Source of the DNA: Aurantiochytrium sp. KH105
Taxonomy: Eukaryota; Sar; Bigyra; Thraustochytrida; Thraustochytriidae
Assembly: GCA_003116975.1 (NCBI GenBank)
Contig: BGKB01000012.1
Coordinates: forward strand, 372,001 to 436,000
DNA length: 64,000 bases
Reading direction: 5' to 3'
The notes beneath the pieces are model-generated. The model was given only the letters and a program-made list of their open reading frames with translations. It had not been told where the DNA came from and did no database searches. Shown here piece by piece: positions 21,638-32,916 of the stretch. The translations under genes and the position numbers were made by a program. Positions within the stretch are counted from its first letter, which is position 1, and each line of letters opens with the position of its first letter.

Positions 21638-21768
21638 TCAAGCCTCCTTGACACAATCATCGCCTTCGGGATCCTCCTTGACGGCTTCGCTTGTTGTCTC
21701 GCCCGAGGCTTCTCCCGGAGGCTCGGACACGGCTGTGCCCTTAGGTTGCGAATGGTCGACGTCGGTAG

Positions 21769-21802
<34 letters not shown>

Positions 21803-23090
21803 AGCCTGCTCCTCGCGACCCTTGCCTTCATTCTCTTTAACGTGAAAGCCGTGTTTCTTCATGACAGCCTCAATACGCGCCGCGTCCTTGTCCTGCAAAC
21901 CAGCGGATGCCCTCGCAGCCTTGCATACACTTTCAAACTCGACCGCAGGAAGCGTCCCCAAGACCTTGTCCATGCGTTCGAGAATATCCGCACAAAGGCC
22001 AGCCAGCATGGGAGCGACGCCCGCGTCAACACCACGAGTCGATAGTGGTGTTGCAAGCACTTTTTTCCACTGCGCGCCGGTCAGACAATTGCCATCAGCG
22101 AGCTCGACGACTGCATTGCGCAAAAGCTGTGCGGCATGACCCGCGCTTTGAGACGCATGAGAAGGAACTGCACCCGCTTCCATGACGGAACGAAGGCTCT
22201 GAAGAATGCCCATCTCGTCGGCGAACCACGTGTCGTTATGACTGCACGCTTCGAGAAGTCGCGAATGAAGGATGAACAGAAGGTTGAGAAGGTCTGTTAA
22301 AAGTTCGCCACCGTCCATCTCTTCTCTTGAGGCAGAGTTGCTTTGACGATGCGAGATGGCACGGTCGACAAAAGCACGGTGCACCTGAAGAAGTTCTTGC
22401 ACATTGACTTCAACAAGACGTGCATGCGTGAAGATCTTGTTCAAGATTTGCAGCCCACGAGAGCAGGCCCCAAAGTCCTCTGCCTGACTGACGAGCAAGA
22501 GCGTGCGAGAGATGGCCTCGTTCCAGATCTTTCGGTCTTTCGGAGGCTTATCAAAAGCCCGTACCAAAGAATCGCAGACCACCATGAAAAAGTCCGGTAC
22601 AATGTCACTTGGCAAACGAAGCAAAAAGCGCAGCGCGCCGCCCACATCATCGCCGCCAACCCACAGCTGGCGCACCGCGAGACGCAAGAGCGCAATGGAA
22701 GCCTTCTCGGTGTGGCAAGAGGCCTGCTCGGCCGAGCGCAGCACCTTGATGAGGTGCAAGCGAGCCATGGGCCACACCAGCGCGAGGCGGTGCTCATTAG
22801 CGAGACACACTTCCATGAGCAGATGCAGACCAAAGAGACGAGACGCTCGGGACGGCGGGGCCAGCATATCTACGCGGATATCCCCGCGAAGGTCCGTGAC
22901 CTCACCCTCGTCACTGTAGTTCACGCGAGTGTTCACCAAGAGGTCGTCTTCGGGAGGCAGATGACTTTCTGACCCGCCGTTTGCAACAACAATGCCTCGG
23001 ACAAGAGCCGTAAGTGTCTGATCAGAGAGCTTTTTGGACAATGCACAGAATTGACCGAGCTTGGCCGTCTCCACATGCACCTGTTGTTGT

Positions 23091-23150
<60 letters not shown>

Positions 23151-26100
23151 GGCTGCTTCTCTTGTTTGTGCTGCACGTGCTGCGACTGCGACTGGGCTTG
23201 AGGAGATTGCGCGCTAGCGCTCAGCTGAATGCTCTGGAAAGCAAAGCCTGCCGCACGCTTGACTGTGTACAATTCCTCCTCGCGCGCATGCAGCGTGGCC
23301 TCGGCCTCGGCGCGAGACTCGCCATTAAACCAACTCACCCAGCCCTTGGCTCGCTCAAGCGTCGCGCGGGCAGTCGCCGTGCGCGTCTCGGCGTTTCGAA
23401 CCCATGCAGAGGCGCTGATGCGATGGTACTTTGTACGTAGGCTCGGATCCAGAAACACATCGCGCGACTCGTGAAGGAGTTCTCGCGGGAGAAGATCGAG
23501 GTCAAAGAGCCGCATCAAACAATACACAATATAAGGCCATGCCAAACGCACGACATCAGCATGCTGCAGCACAATCTTGATGACAGAGCTCGTTGCGGTC
23601 TGCGCCTTGCTGCTGCGTTCAAGAGCGCGCATTGCACCTGCGATGTTGCTCGGCGACCCCTGCACATCGCGGGCGGCATCGCGGGCTCGCACGGCGGCGA
23701 CCTCATCCTCATCTCCGTCATCCTCCATGTGCACATTCTCTTGCGAGGCGTCCTGTTCGGAGGAGGCGCTGCCTGGCTCCACGCCATCTGCCTCGTCGTC
23801 ATCATCCTCCATATCTGTGTCCATGCTTTCGGCCGTAGGGAGCGCAGCCTTTTTCTGCTGCCTTTGCACCGAACGCATCCGGGCCTTCACCGGTGACGCC
23901 TGCGCGTAGAGAAGCAGCGTGGTGAACTTGCATACGTCAACAATGATACGATCAAGAACGCGCACCATGCCAAAGCGCGCAGCGGTCTCTGCACAGTTCA
24001 TGATGCCCTCGAGCGCCAGCTCGACGGCGCGGGGCTGTCGCGTTGGGTCGCCCGCATGGTATACAACGCTGAGCGCAGCAAAGGCCGGCTTGTGGATGAA
24101 AGAAAAGAGTTGCTCGTCATAGAGCCGACAAAAGTTGCTCTTGGCCGGTACAAGCTTGAGCGGCGCGCGCGGCCGCTTCATCAAATCGGCCCAGCGGTCC
24201 GAGGTGACCTCGCCCGTGAGTGCATTTCCGTCCGTCATGGTGTTAATCTCGCGGGATCGGATCTCATCGTAAATAGACCGCAGCAACGAGAGTGGCATGT
24301 CCTGACCCTTGGACACACTCTCGCCGTAATTGAGATTGCTCAAGGTGAACGCGTCAAAGCTCATCTTCTTCTCGGGGCGAATGTTCGGGTTGTGCAGATC
24401 CGTGTTGAGAAGAATAATGGAGAAACACAGCAAGTAGCAGCAGTCCGTGGTGGGGAAGTGGCGCGCGTCTACGCACTCTCTGTGCGCGTGCTCGGCAAAG
24501 GCCTGCAAGATGCGATCGATCACCTGCGCCTCACCTGGCAAGCGGAAACTCTCGAGAAACATGCGCAGAGCCGAGAGAAGGGGCATGTCATCGATTTCAA
24601 ACGTCTTGACGAACTCGTGGAGGACTTCCGCATTTTTGTCGTGGTAGTCGCCAATATATTCTCCAATCATGCTCTTGTCGAGGCCCTGCGTGTCGCGCAA
24701 AAAGGCAGCTAGTTCGGCCGATTGCGGAGGGTCGCTGACGAACTTGTTCTCTACAAGGGCAGCGACGCCTGACTTGGGTTTGCGGTTGAAAGCAGCCACG
24801 CACGATTGCAATCTGCGCTTTGCACGCTTTGACGCGATGAGCGCGTCCGGGTCGTGCATTCGCGCTGTATCAAGCAGAGCTTTGTCTACTGGCAGCTCGC
24901 TGGAACGCATGGCGATTGCTTTAACGCCCAAGTGAATGCAACGCAAAGACATGAGTTGAAGCGGATCGAGCGCTAGCTTGCGAAGCTGCTTGGGAAAGCT
25001 GTGGTTCGACAGGTAAACAAAGAGGTTCTCAAGCACATTGGTCGAGCCGACGCTGCAATCAAAGTTGCAAAAGATGTCCACGGCAACGGTCTGGTCCGCG
25101 AAGAGGTCCGTCAGCGTTTCGAGGACAAGTCTGCGTGCCTCGTTGTCTGTGTTCTTCGGTTTGGCTTCCAAGGCACGCAAAAAGACACTTCCGCAGAAGG
25201 ATTCCATTTGCACGCGAAGGTGTCGACGCGTGTTGGAATGCGAGACGAGCACGTGCACGACGCGGAGCGCGCGCGACAGCAAGCTCAGGGGCACGCGAAT
25301 GCTTGCATGGCCGTGTCGGCCGCTTGCGCCCATGAAATCGAGCGCATCGCGGCCGTATTGGGCATCGAGGTCGCGGAAAGTTGACGGAATACGCGCAAAC
25401 GGCGAGTCGGCCCGCCCCTCGCTCGTCCCTCGACTATCGTCGTCGTCGTCGTCGTCGTCGTCGTCCTCGCCATCCTCACCCTCATCGTCTTCCTCGTCCT
25501 CATCATCGTCCTCGCCATCTCCGCCATCAAAGTCCTCGTCGTCTTCGGAGTCATCTTCGATACCGTCGCCCATTTTTCGGGCGTCGAGAATCTTGGACAC
25601 CTCGCCATTGCTGTCAAGCTCCGCCAGGCTCTGGCTGACAGAATCTTGAACGCCATCCTCCTCGGCAGCCCTCTCGGCAGCAAGCTGCGTGTCACTCGAG
25701 GAAGTCTGCTTCTTTGCCCTGCTATTCCGCTTCCCGCGTCGTTTCTTCTTCTTCCCCTTGGAAGCATTCGCTGCCGCCGGCGGTGCCGATGAAGCCAGAG
25801 GCAAGACCTGAACCATGTCGTGACCAGCAATGTCACTGCCAGAAACGCTGGCCGTAATAGGTCGACACGCCGCCTGGCACGTCTGCAGAAGCGCGCGAAA
25901 GAGATCGTCGCAAATAAGAGCGTGGATTTCGGGCTGTGAGTCAACGCGAATCTCGCCCGTCTCGGCATCGATTGTCGATACGATTGCACTGAGGACGAGA
26001 TCCAGCGAGGTCTGCCGCAATTCAGGTTCTTGCCAGCCGGGGCCATTTGGATCGATACGCTTGCATAGGAAGCCAAAAAGTTTCTTGGCCAACTTTTCGT

Positions 26101-26896
26101 CGCGCTGCTTGGTCTTGAAACTAGTGGAAGGTGCGGCAACACTGTCGTGGACTGCCGACCGCTCGCCATAGAGCGAAGTGAAGAGCGCGCTGACCATGGA
26201 CGCAAGTTTGCGCGAGGCAAGTCGTCGCAACATGTCAGCGTTCGTTGAAACAACACTGTTCTTGAAGACGGCAACATAGACGGCCTCGACTTCGCGTTTG
26301 GAGAGGCTCGCCGCGGCCGGACATGCGAGGCACGCTTCGAGGAGCTCGAGGGCCCACATGACTGCGATTTCATCGTCGCCGGTTTCTGTCTGGCGAAAGA
26401 CGCAGCCCACAGTGGCTTCCACGACATGATGCAAAGCGCGCTCCACGCGTTCCGAGGGCTCCTTGAAGAGATTGAGCGTGACAACGAGACGGTGGACCGA
26501 GGAAAGTGCTTCGCTCGTGACCGAAGCTGTCGTACTTGGGCTACGAATGCACTCGAGGAGCGGCCGAAGTACCTCTGAGGGATCGAGAACGTCCTCTTCG
26601 CGCGCCATTGATGCATACATGCGCAACTTTTCGCGCACATTGCAGGCAGCTGCTGTAAGAAGGGAAACGTCCTTGCGGAGCTCCTTGAGTGTCATGATGT
26701 GGAAAATGTCCAGCATGAGTCCTGGTTCGCGAAGGCAAAAGAGATCCCGCGCACGAAGCGAAGCACCGCTAGCCGAGGTTCCATTGCCGGCCTGCGAGGC
26801 TTCTTCGGCACGCGTCAATGCATAGCCCTCTTGGCGCAATTTCGCAATGACGCCCTGGTACTCGCCACACAGGACTGGGATCTCCGGGTGCTGCAT
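21638..26896 (-). CDS. Large Arf-GEF, SEC7 domain, GBF1/GNOM type
   Basis: A 1752-residue protein that should load Arf GTPases with GTP at Golgi/ER-Golgi membranes to recruit COPI. Domain order is that of GBF1: DCB (about 1-200), HUS including NFDCSVGSTNVLENLFVYLS, SEC7 with the Glu finger in FRLPGEAQ (Glu789) and ILLNTDLHNPNI, then HDS regions (for example FLRLPSDIVPDFFMVVCDSL). A very acidic Asp/Glu stretch (genomic 25420-25560) sits between DCB and HUS; a Gln run (genomic 23080-23152) and a second Gln run near the C-terminus (21768-21803) are additional. The ATG at 26896 is used since the frame continues upstream only through a GTG. The catalytic residues are intact. Strong assignment; the GBF versus BIG split rests on the DCB/HUS look. 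Confidence 0.92.
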
Positions 26897-27887
26897 CGCG
26901 TCAATAATCTTGGCGTGCGGTCTAACTCTGCACGACGCCGGATGCAGCGCTTCTTGGGCTGCGGAGGTCCGCACGTAAACGGTATACCTATATATGTGTT
27001 GACGTGGCCGCGGTGAGGAGCAACGCTTGGGGACTTTTTACTTGCTGACCTGCTTGCTTGCTCGCTCGCGCGGGAGCTTTGCTGCCGATAGGTGACGACG
27101 GACGTCGCACAAGCCGGGCGTCCGCGTTCTATGAGAGAGCCTGGCGGGCGCCACGGCTCCGGCGGCAGTAGCGGGCTTGCTTGTGCAGGTTGGGTGTTGA
27201 CACCTGCCGCCTGCTTGCTCCAGGTCTACGAGAGAGTCGACGCCCCCAAACGTACGAGCGACGGGAGGTGCGGAACACGCGCACGGCGTGCCCGAGGTTA
27301 GGCGATACAGAGGCTCGCCGCGGAGGGCAGGTGCGCGCGTCGCGGCCGGCGCGCTGCGCTCCGTGGGAGCGCTCCCGCGGCGAAGAAGAATCGGCTTTGC
27401 AAAGTGGAAATCTTCTTTGATCGATAGTTTTTTATTTCTTGTTTTCTCCGGAAAAGAGGTCTAAGCAAGTGTCGATGGACCACTTTCGAGTCAATCGTCG
27501 GATGGGTTATCCTTCGATCAGGTCAGGATTGGGACCGATGATTTGGCAAGCGAACCTACTGACAAGCCTTTTGAATATCACATTGCATGGACCAGCAACG
27601 TGTTGACTTGAGAAAGTGCCCCAGGATATTTACGGCTGAATGAACTCACTCTAGAGTTGAGACAAATGAAAACAAGCAACTCACCATCCTGCTCCGTCCG
27701 CCAACCAATACATGAAGCAACGATAGTAGTTAGACGTTGCTCGATGAAAGATATCCCAACCATGGCCCTCTCACCAAACATGTATAGTAACAGGACTACT
27801 TGTTTTTCGTTCTGAGTAATGTTAGTGCTAAGCCTTGAGTCCTGACGACAGACAAGAGCTAGGCAGATAAATCAGGACTCAAGGACT
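26897..27887. other. Intergenic region between Arf-GEF and peroxidase genes
   Basis: It contains the upstream region of the Arf-GEF and the 3' flank of the peroxidase gene. Short open frames (for example 27092-27301) are Arg/Gly-rich and unconvincing. No repeat or RNA gene seen. Confidence 0.5.
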
Positions 27888-29100
27888 TTAGAGCTTGCTC
27901 GGAGGGCCGTACGCAGGCAGCTTGATGCCGCCCGGAACGGCAAAGGTGGCGCCAAGTTCAGAAAGACGGCGATGCGCATCGGCATAGTCGTTGAAGAAGG
28001 CACCCTGGCTCTCGCCGTAGCGATCAAAGTGCGGCTTGAAGGACGGGTCGTTGGCAATGATGCTGTCCGTCTCGAGCATCAAAAGGTTGTTGTCGCCATC
28101 GCGCTTGAAGTAGCTGTTGTCAAAGGTCAGCCACTTCTTGGTCCAGCTCTGGCCACCCATCATACCGAGACCCTTGCCGCCGTCGGCGCGCGCGGCGTGC
28201 TCCTCGTTCGAGGTGTAGGGTGTTCCCTTGGAGCCGTAGCCAAATTCGGTGGTGCCGCTGCGCTCCTTGAAGGCACGGCCCACGGTGTGCGCGCCGCTGA
28301 GTGCGACAATGTCTCTGTCCGAAAAGCCCATGCGGTGGAAGACGTCGCGAAGGTGCTGCTTCGAGTCCACGTCGCGGGGGAACGGTGCGTTACCCGCGGG
28401 CAGGTTGCCCTCCTGCGGGCAGTCCTCGGCGTCGAGGCGGCCATAGCGCATATCGATGCACGGGCCGCCCATGAGGGCGATGGCCTCGGCGCTTGCCATC
28501 TGAAGGATATCGGCGACAGAGAGCACCGGGTACTTCTTCTTAAAGTTGTCCGCGTAGCGGAGAGCCTTGTCCAGGCCGGCGTTGGCGTCGTGTCCGAGTT
28601 CCTCGGACTTGCGAATGCTGCCATTGGCGCCACCGACGCCAGGCTTGGACACATCAAAGGTGCCGGAGTCATGCCAGGCGGCACGGACCATGATGGGGCC
28701 GCAATTCATCTTGTCGATGAACGCGCGCAGCTCCTCGCGGCACTCCAGGAGCGCCTCGGTGTATTCCTAAATACCGGGTGGCAAGACGTCGGAACATCCA
28801 AGGCGAAGAAATCAACAAAGATAATCCAGTCCGGGCGCCATCGATTGTATCATTCATGCGTCAGTCGCTGTCACTATTCTTCGCCCCCTCGGTCCCCCTC
28901 ACAACGTCCCGCTCTCTTCAGAAAAGCTTTGTCCCGCCGCGCCGCGTCTGCGTCGGTGGCGCTCTCTCGCGCCATCACAGCCACGCCGCCCGTACTTTTG
29001 CGCACAACATCGGACCGACCCATCCATCATCACTCGGCAAGCGCGGTCCTCGGCCCCGCGCGCCGCTCGGTGCTGCACGTACCTGCTCGTCGAAGCCCAT
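27888..29100 (-). CDS. Ascorbate-peroxidase-like class I haem peroxidase, two exons
   Basis: Exon 1 is 29083-29100 (MGFDEQ) with donor GTACGT; exon 2 is 27888-28766 after an acceptor TTTAG. The 316 bp intron (28767-29082) is phase 0 and gives a 298-residue protein. Without the splice the frame is closed by the TAG of the acceptor, and the helix EYTEALLECREELRAFIDK expected before the distal site would lack a start. Active-site residues are present: VRAAWHDSG (distal Arg, Trp, His), ALSGAHTVG (proximal His), KERSG with the Arg that binds ascorbate in plant enzymes, and a Trp in WTKKWLTFDNSYF near the proximal side. An insertion of about 30 residues follows KERSG. It reduces H2O2 using ascorbate and/or cytochrome c; soluble, with no signal peptide seen. 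Confidence 0.85.
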
Positions 29101-30101
29101 CTTGCCTGCTGCTGCTGCTGCTGCTGCTGCTCGCTCTGCTCTGCTCGCTCTCGAAAGGGGTCCCGCCGCGCGTCCAGGTTGCGGCTTTGCCTCCGAGTCG
29201 AGTCGAGTCCGCGCCTTTGTTAGCCGCATTGGCTGCTTGCTTTCTGCATTCCTACGTCTACAATCAGCAGCTCTGCATCTCATCATGGTGCTGCACTTTC
29301 TTTTTAGTTACAAGCCAACAAGGGCCGGCCAGCGACTGCGAGTGACGGACGAAGGCACAGACGGCGCCCAGGATAAGCTCTCCTTCGACACGGCCATGGT
29401 GTACGAAGTATACTCGGCGATTGTTGCGTGCCTTGGACACTGTGATTGGGATCTGGAGATTGAGAAATGGTGCACCCGTGTGGGCGAGGGTGAGCGTCGG
29501 GTTTATTGGGTCGTGGATCTGCAAAGGTGCAGGTGGGAGAAGAGTTGGGTGAAGGACGCGGGGGTGGCTCGCACAGGGGCGTGCAGCGCTGCAAGGTCTT
29601 TTTCTGATGGATAAACATGGTACGAGAATGCTGAGAGCGTCGTCCGCAGCCGCTGGATCAGCGTCGACGTCGCGTCACCAGGTGAAGCAGCTGCTGCAGA
29701 TGACTGCGCTATCAGCAGTAGCAGCAGCGGCAGCGGCTGTGTTCGCTCGCATCGAGCAACATGTGGACCCGCCCGACGCTGCTATCCACATCACTTGCTT
29801 ACGAAACATATTCGTCTTCACTGCTGCTGCTGCTGCTGCTGCTATAAAAATGCTTCTCCGCTGCCTCGGACCTCCCCGATCTCATCGCGTGCTGGCACAG
29901 CCCAAGCTACCCACGTCCACGGAGTCGTGGACCTCGTCCTTGCTGGGCCTGCCTGACCTCGGATGCGACCTGACCTGTACAAGGGTCGCGCGTGAGTGGC
30001 TCTGGCTGGCTGCTTCGACTCGACGGCCGCGCCAGCTGCCACCGAGCGGCGGGCGGCGCGCCGCTGCAGAACCGTGACCAGGCTGGGCTGGGCGGGAGAA
30101 G
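29101..30101. promoter_or_regulatory. Divergent promoter region between peroxidase and Rrn3 genes
   Basis: A 1 kb region between two divergent start codons, so it must hold both promoters. It has a CTG repeat at 29107-29131 and another at 29822-29842. A small unrecognised frame inside is listed separately. Confidence 0.5.
29285..29614 (+). CDS. Small hypothetical protein (doubtful)
   Basis: A 109-residue frame starting at an ATG in good context (CATCATGG). Composition is more protein-like than other small frames nearby (MVYEVYSAIVACLGHCDWDLEIEKW, with balanced charges), but it matches no family I know, and the opposite strand is also open. It could equally be promoter or 5' leader sequence of the Rrn3 transcript. 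Confidence 0.2.
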   Translation: MVLHFLFSYKPTRAGQRLRVTDEGTDGAQDKLSFDTAMVYEVYSAIVACLGHCDWDLEIEKWCTRVGEGERRVYWVVDLQRCRWEKSWVKDAGVARTGACSAARSFSDG

Positions 30102-32552
30102 ATGGAGACAGGGACCGTGGCGCAGGTGCAGCTCGCGCTGCGGGCGCGAGCAACGCAGGGCCCGCGGCAGGAAGCCTACCAGGGGCTGCTCACCGAGCTG
30201 AGGACCAACGACGACCCGGCAAGGCTGCAAGAGCTCTTTGCGGCGCTGGCGCAGAACGCGGCAGAGATCGCGAGGCACCACGCCGCCTTTGAAGACCTGC
30301 TCGCGCTCACCTTTGTCTTCAACTGGACCTGCGACGATGCTTTGTGCGCCACTTTTGAGGACTTTCTGCGCAAGCTCGTCTCGGCGCACGCCGGGTTCCT
30401 CAATCCGGTTCTCGAGCTGCTCGTCAAGAACTTTTTCCCGCCAAATATAGGGCTCGACGACAACGCCAATGCCCCCGCCGACGATATGGACGATCTGGAT
30501 GATGATGACGATGATGACGATGATGACGCTGCGAGCAAGGCAGGCGCCGCCGCGGCAGAAGCTGCCCGTGAGGCGGCCGAGGCCCACCGAGCAGAGCGAG
30601 TTCACGACACGATTCGTTCTATTTTGCGCATCCTCCCGCTTGGCTGCACCACGCTCATTCAAGTTCTGCTGGCAAATTTTCCCCGACAACATCACCCACT
30701 CGAGCTGCACTGTGCTTTCTTCAAGCAGGCTCTTCGGGTTTGCGATTACGTGCCAATTTTGCGGGATCGAATCATTGCGGCCACCGTGGAGCGCATCTTG
30801 AGAATCGACGCTCTCGTCCGTGTTGATGACCTCGATGAGGCGGCGGCGACCACGTCCATGCAGGCAGGCCTGGAGAGCGCCTCTGCATCTGAACCTGGGG
30901 CGATCTCGCAAGAGGCCACGACAGTCTTTGCCATGGAGGAAGACCACGAAAACGACCAGCAAAAGGCAGGCGATAGTAAAGAGGAACGAAAGCAGAAGAT
31001 CGCGCGCGAAAAGGAACAGCGGCGCGCCACGCAGCTGCTCGAGCTTGCGGACAAGCTCGATGTGTTGCTTGATGTATTCTTCAAATACTCGGACGCCCAA
31101 CTCGAGGCGCGCGGGCGCACCACCGATGTCTTTGTGAGCTTGCTGTTCAACATCTTTTATCGAATGATTCTGCCACGGCGGAGCGTCTCAAATACGCAGT
31201 TCATCGTCTTTTACATTTGCCGGAAGCGTTCAGAGTGGGTGGAGCGCTTTGTCGCGGGGCTATTGGACCGCGCGCTGCCCCAGATTTCAGGACAGCAGCA
31301 GCAGCAGGCGAACCTCACGCCTGCACCTGTGCGCCTCAACGCCATCAACTATCTCGCTAGCTTTCTTGCCCGCGCGCTCTATGTGAGCCAAGAAATGTGT
31401 GAGCGGTCGGTCGCCCGAATGGTGCAATGGCTTGGTGTGTATAACAACGCGTTTGTGGTGAAAAACGAAAAGGCCATAGCCAACGGTGGCTTTGTGCTCA
31501 ATCCGGCGGAGCACGTTCACTTTCTGGCGGTGGCTCAGGCCGTTATTTACATTCTCACTTTCAAGGGGAATGACTTTTCTCAGGACGCCCTGCGTTCCTA
31601 CGAGCTTCCTCGCCTGATTGCGTCTCCTCTCTGCCCGCAAGCCTACATTTCACAAGATACTGTCGACGAGTTTGCACGCTTCGCCAGGGCGCACAATTTG
31701 TTTTCAAGTAGCGAATTGGATTCGCTCACGAACGGTCTGGCCGAAGCCTGCTCGCGTACGCGCATGCAGCATGGTGTGGAACGGCACGAAGTTGTTGCAG
31801 CGCTCGCTACGGAGTATCCTTTTGACCCTTGCAATCTTAAACGGACTGCCACTCGCATCAGTCCGTATTATCAGGACTGGTACTCGCGTCAGGGCGAGCT
31901 GCACGCACAAGAATACGAGACTGCGCAAGCGGGTATTGACACGTCTGCGCCAGCGGTTGATGAAAGCGCATTCACTTCGGACGGGGAGAGCGACATTGAC
32001 GCCCCGGTTCTCGGGGACGACCAGATTCGTGATGCACAGGCCCGTCTGCCACCAGCAATCCACGTTCCGGGCATTTCGGAGCGCGCTGCTCGCATTTTGA
32101 GTCAACTTGGTGCAGTGTCCGAAGGTGGCCATGCTCGTCAGACCAGTAGCGGGGTGAGAGGCATGTCTACTACCTCGCCCCGAGCCGTGCCCATAAATCT
32201 CGAACCAGGCGCTTTCTGGGGGTTTTCCGCGACAGCATCTGCGTCCCTTGCGTCATCCCATGACGATGCCATGTCCTTTGATGACAACAACAGCTACTCG
32301 TCCCCAGTCTTGACGGCATCAAATTTTGCGGGTCCAAGTTCTTTTCTTTCGGGAGGACGGTCTCTTTCTTCACTTGAGTCTGGCTCACTCAGCACGCCCC
32401 CAAAGATCACTCCAAAGGCTTTACCGATTGCAGTTCCGGGAGCTGATGGAAATGCGAAATCTAAATCGAAACTACACCGCGGTAATGACGACGACGACGA
32501 CGACGATGACGACGACGACGACGACGACCAAGAGCTGGCCGGCTCTTGGTAA
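30102..32552 (+). CDS. RRN3: RNA polymerase I initiation factor Rrn3 (TIF-IA)
   Basis: An 816-residue HEAT-repeat protein that bridges RNA polymerase I to the rDNA promoter-bound core factor in the nucleolus. Conserved blocks include LLVKNFFPP, HDTIRSILRILPLGCTTL, LPRRSVSNTQFIVFYICRK and the strongly diagnostic RLNAINYLASFLARALYVS followed by WLGVYNN and HVHFLAVAQAVIYILTF. Yeast and human proteins are about 630-650 residues; the extra length comes from an acidic Asp run after the first conserved block (genomic 30490-30535), a charged insert (30900-31030) and a Ser-rich tail ending in a second Asp run (32484-32530). The start ATG directly precedes the helical N-terminus. Confident. Confidence 0.92.
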   Translation: METGTVAQVQLALRARATQGPRQEAYQGLLTELRTNDDPARLQELFAALAQNAAEIARHHAAFEDLLALTFVFNWTCDDALCATFEDFLRKLVSAHAGFLNPVLELLVKNFFPPNIGLDDNANAPADDMDDLDDDDDDDDDDAASKAGAAAAEAAREAAEAHRAERVHDTIRSILRILPLGCTTLIQVLLANFPRQHHPLELHCAFFKQALRVCDYVPILRDRIIAATVERILRIDALVRVDDLDEAAATTSMQAGLESASASEPGAISQEATTVFAMEEDHENDQQKAGDSKEERKQKIAREKEQRRATQLLELADKLDVLLDVFFKYSDAQLEARGRTTDVFVSLLFNIFYRMILPRRSVSNTQFIVFYICRKRSEWVERFVAGLLDRALPQISGQQQQQANLTPAPVRLNAINYLASFLARALYVSQEMCERSVARMVQWLGVYNNAFVVKNEKAIANGGFVLNPAEHVHFLAVAQAVIYILTFKGNDFSQDALRSYELPRLIASPLCPQAYISQDTVDEFARFARAHNLFSSSELDSLTNGLAEACSRTRMQHGVERHEVVAALATEYPFDPCNLKRTATRISPYYQDWYSRQGELHAQEYETAQAGIDTSAPAVDESAFTSDGESDIDAPVLGDDQIRDAQARLPPAIHVPGISERAARILSQLGAVSEGGHARQTSSGVRGMSTTSPRAVPINLEPGAFWGFSATASASLASSHDDAMSFDDNNSYSSPVLTASNFAGPSSFLSGGRSLSSLESGSLSTPPKITPKALPIAVPGADGNAKSKSKLHRGNDDDDDDDDDDDDDDQELAGSW

Positions 32553-32916
32553 CTCGGCTGTGCACGTGCCAGGCCTACTTGTACATGAACGCTTTATTTT
32601 GTTTTCAGTCGAGCTTCTGGCTTTGTAGTGGCGGCGGACGGTTGATGAATGCGAAAGTGCGACAAACTACTGAGACAAGATTATAAGAAGAGAAATGAAG
32701 ACGTGTTTGCAAATTTCCCCCTGTCGTCCTTTGTGGACTTTTCTGCCGCTCGCAAGGCGCCAACGCTTTGATATAAAGAACCGCGACGCTTTCGCTTTCC
32801 TCTGTCACAATTGCTTGGAAACCTCTCTCCCTAGCCTAATCTAGATAAATCGCCTGAATCATTGAGCTATTTTGTTGCCCCAGCAAAGTCTTCATCAACA
32901 AAGAAAAATAATCGGA
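32553..32916. other. Convergent 3' intergenic region
   Basis: AT-rich sequence between the stops of Rrn3 and the VWA gene; probably two 3' UTRs. Nothing else seen. Confidence 0.6.

Noticed and set aside
23390-23410. tRNA T-loop-like TTTCGAACCC
   Set aside because: Inside the Arf-GEF coding sequence, with no acceptor stem or anticodon arm around it.
27972-29345. 457-codon plus-strand frame opposite the peroxidase
   Set aside because: Antisense shadow of a clearly conserved peroxidase coding sequence.
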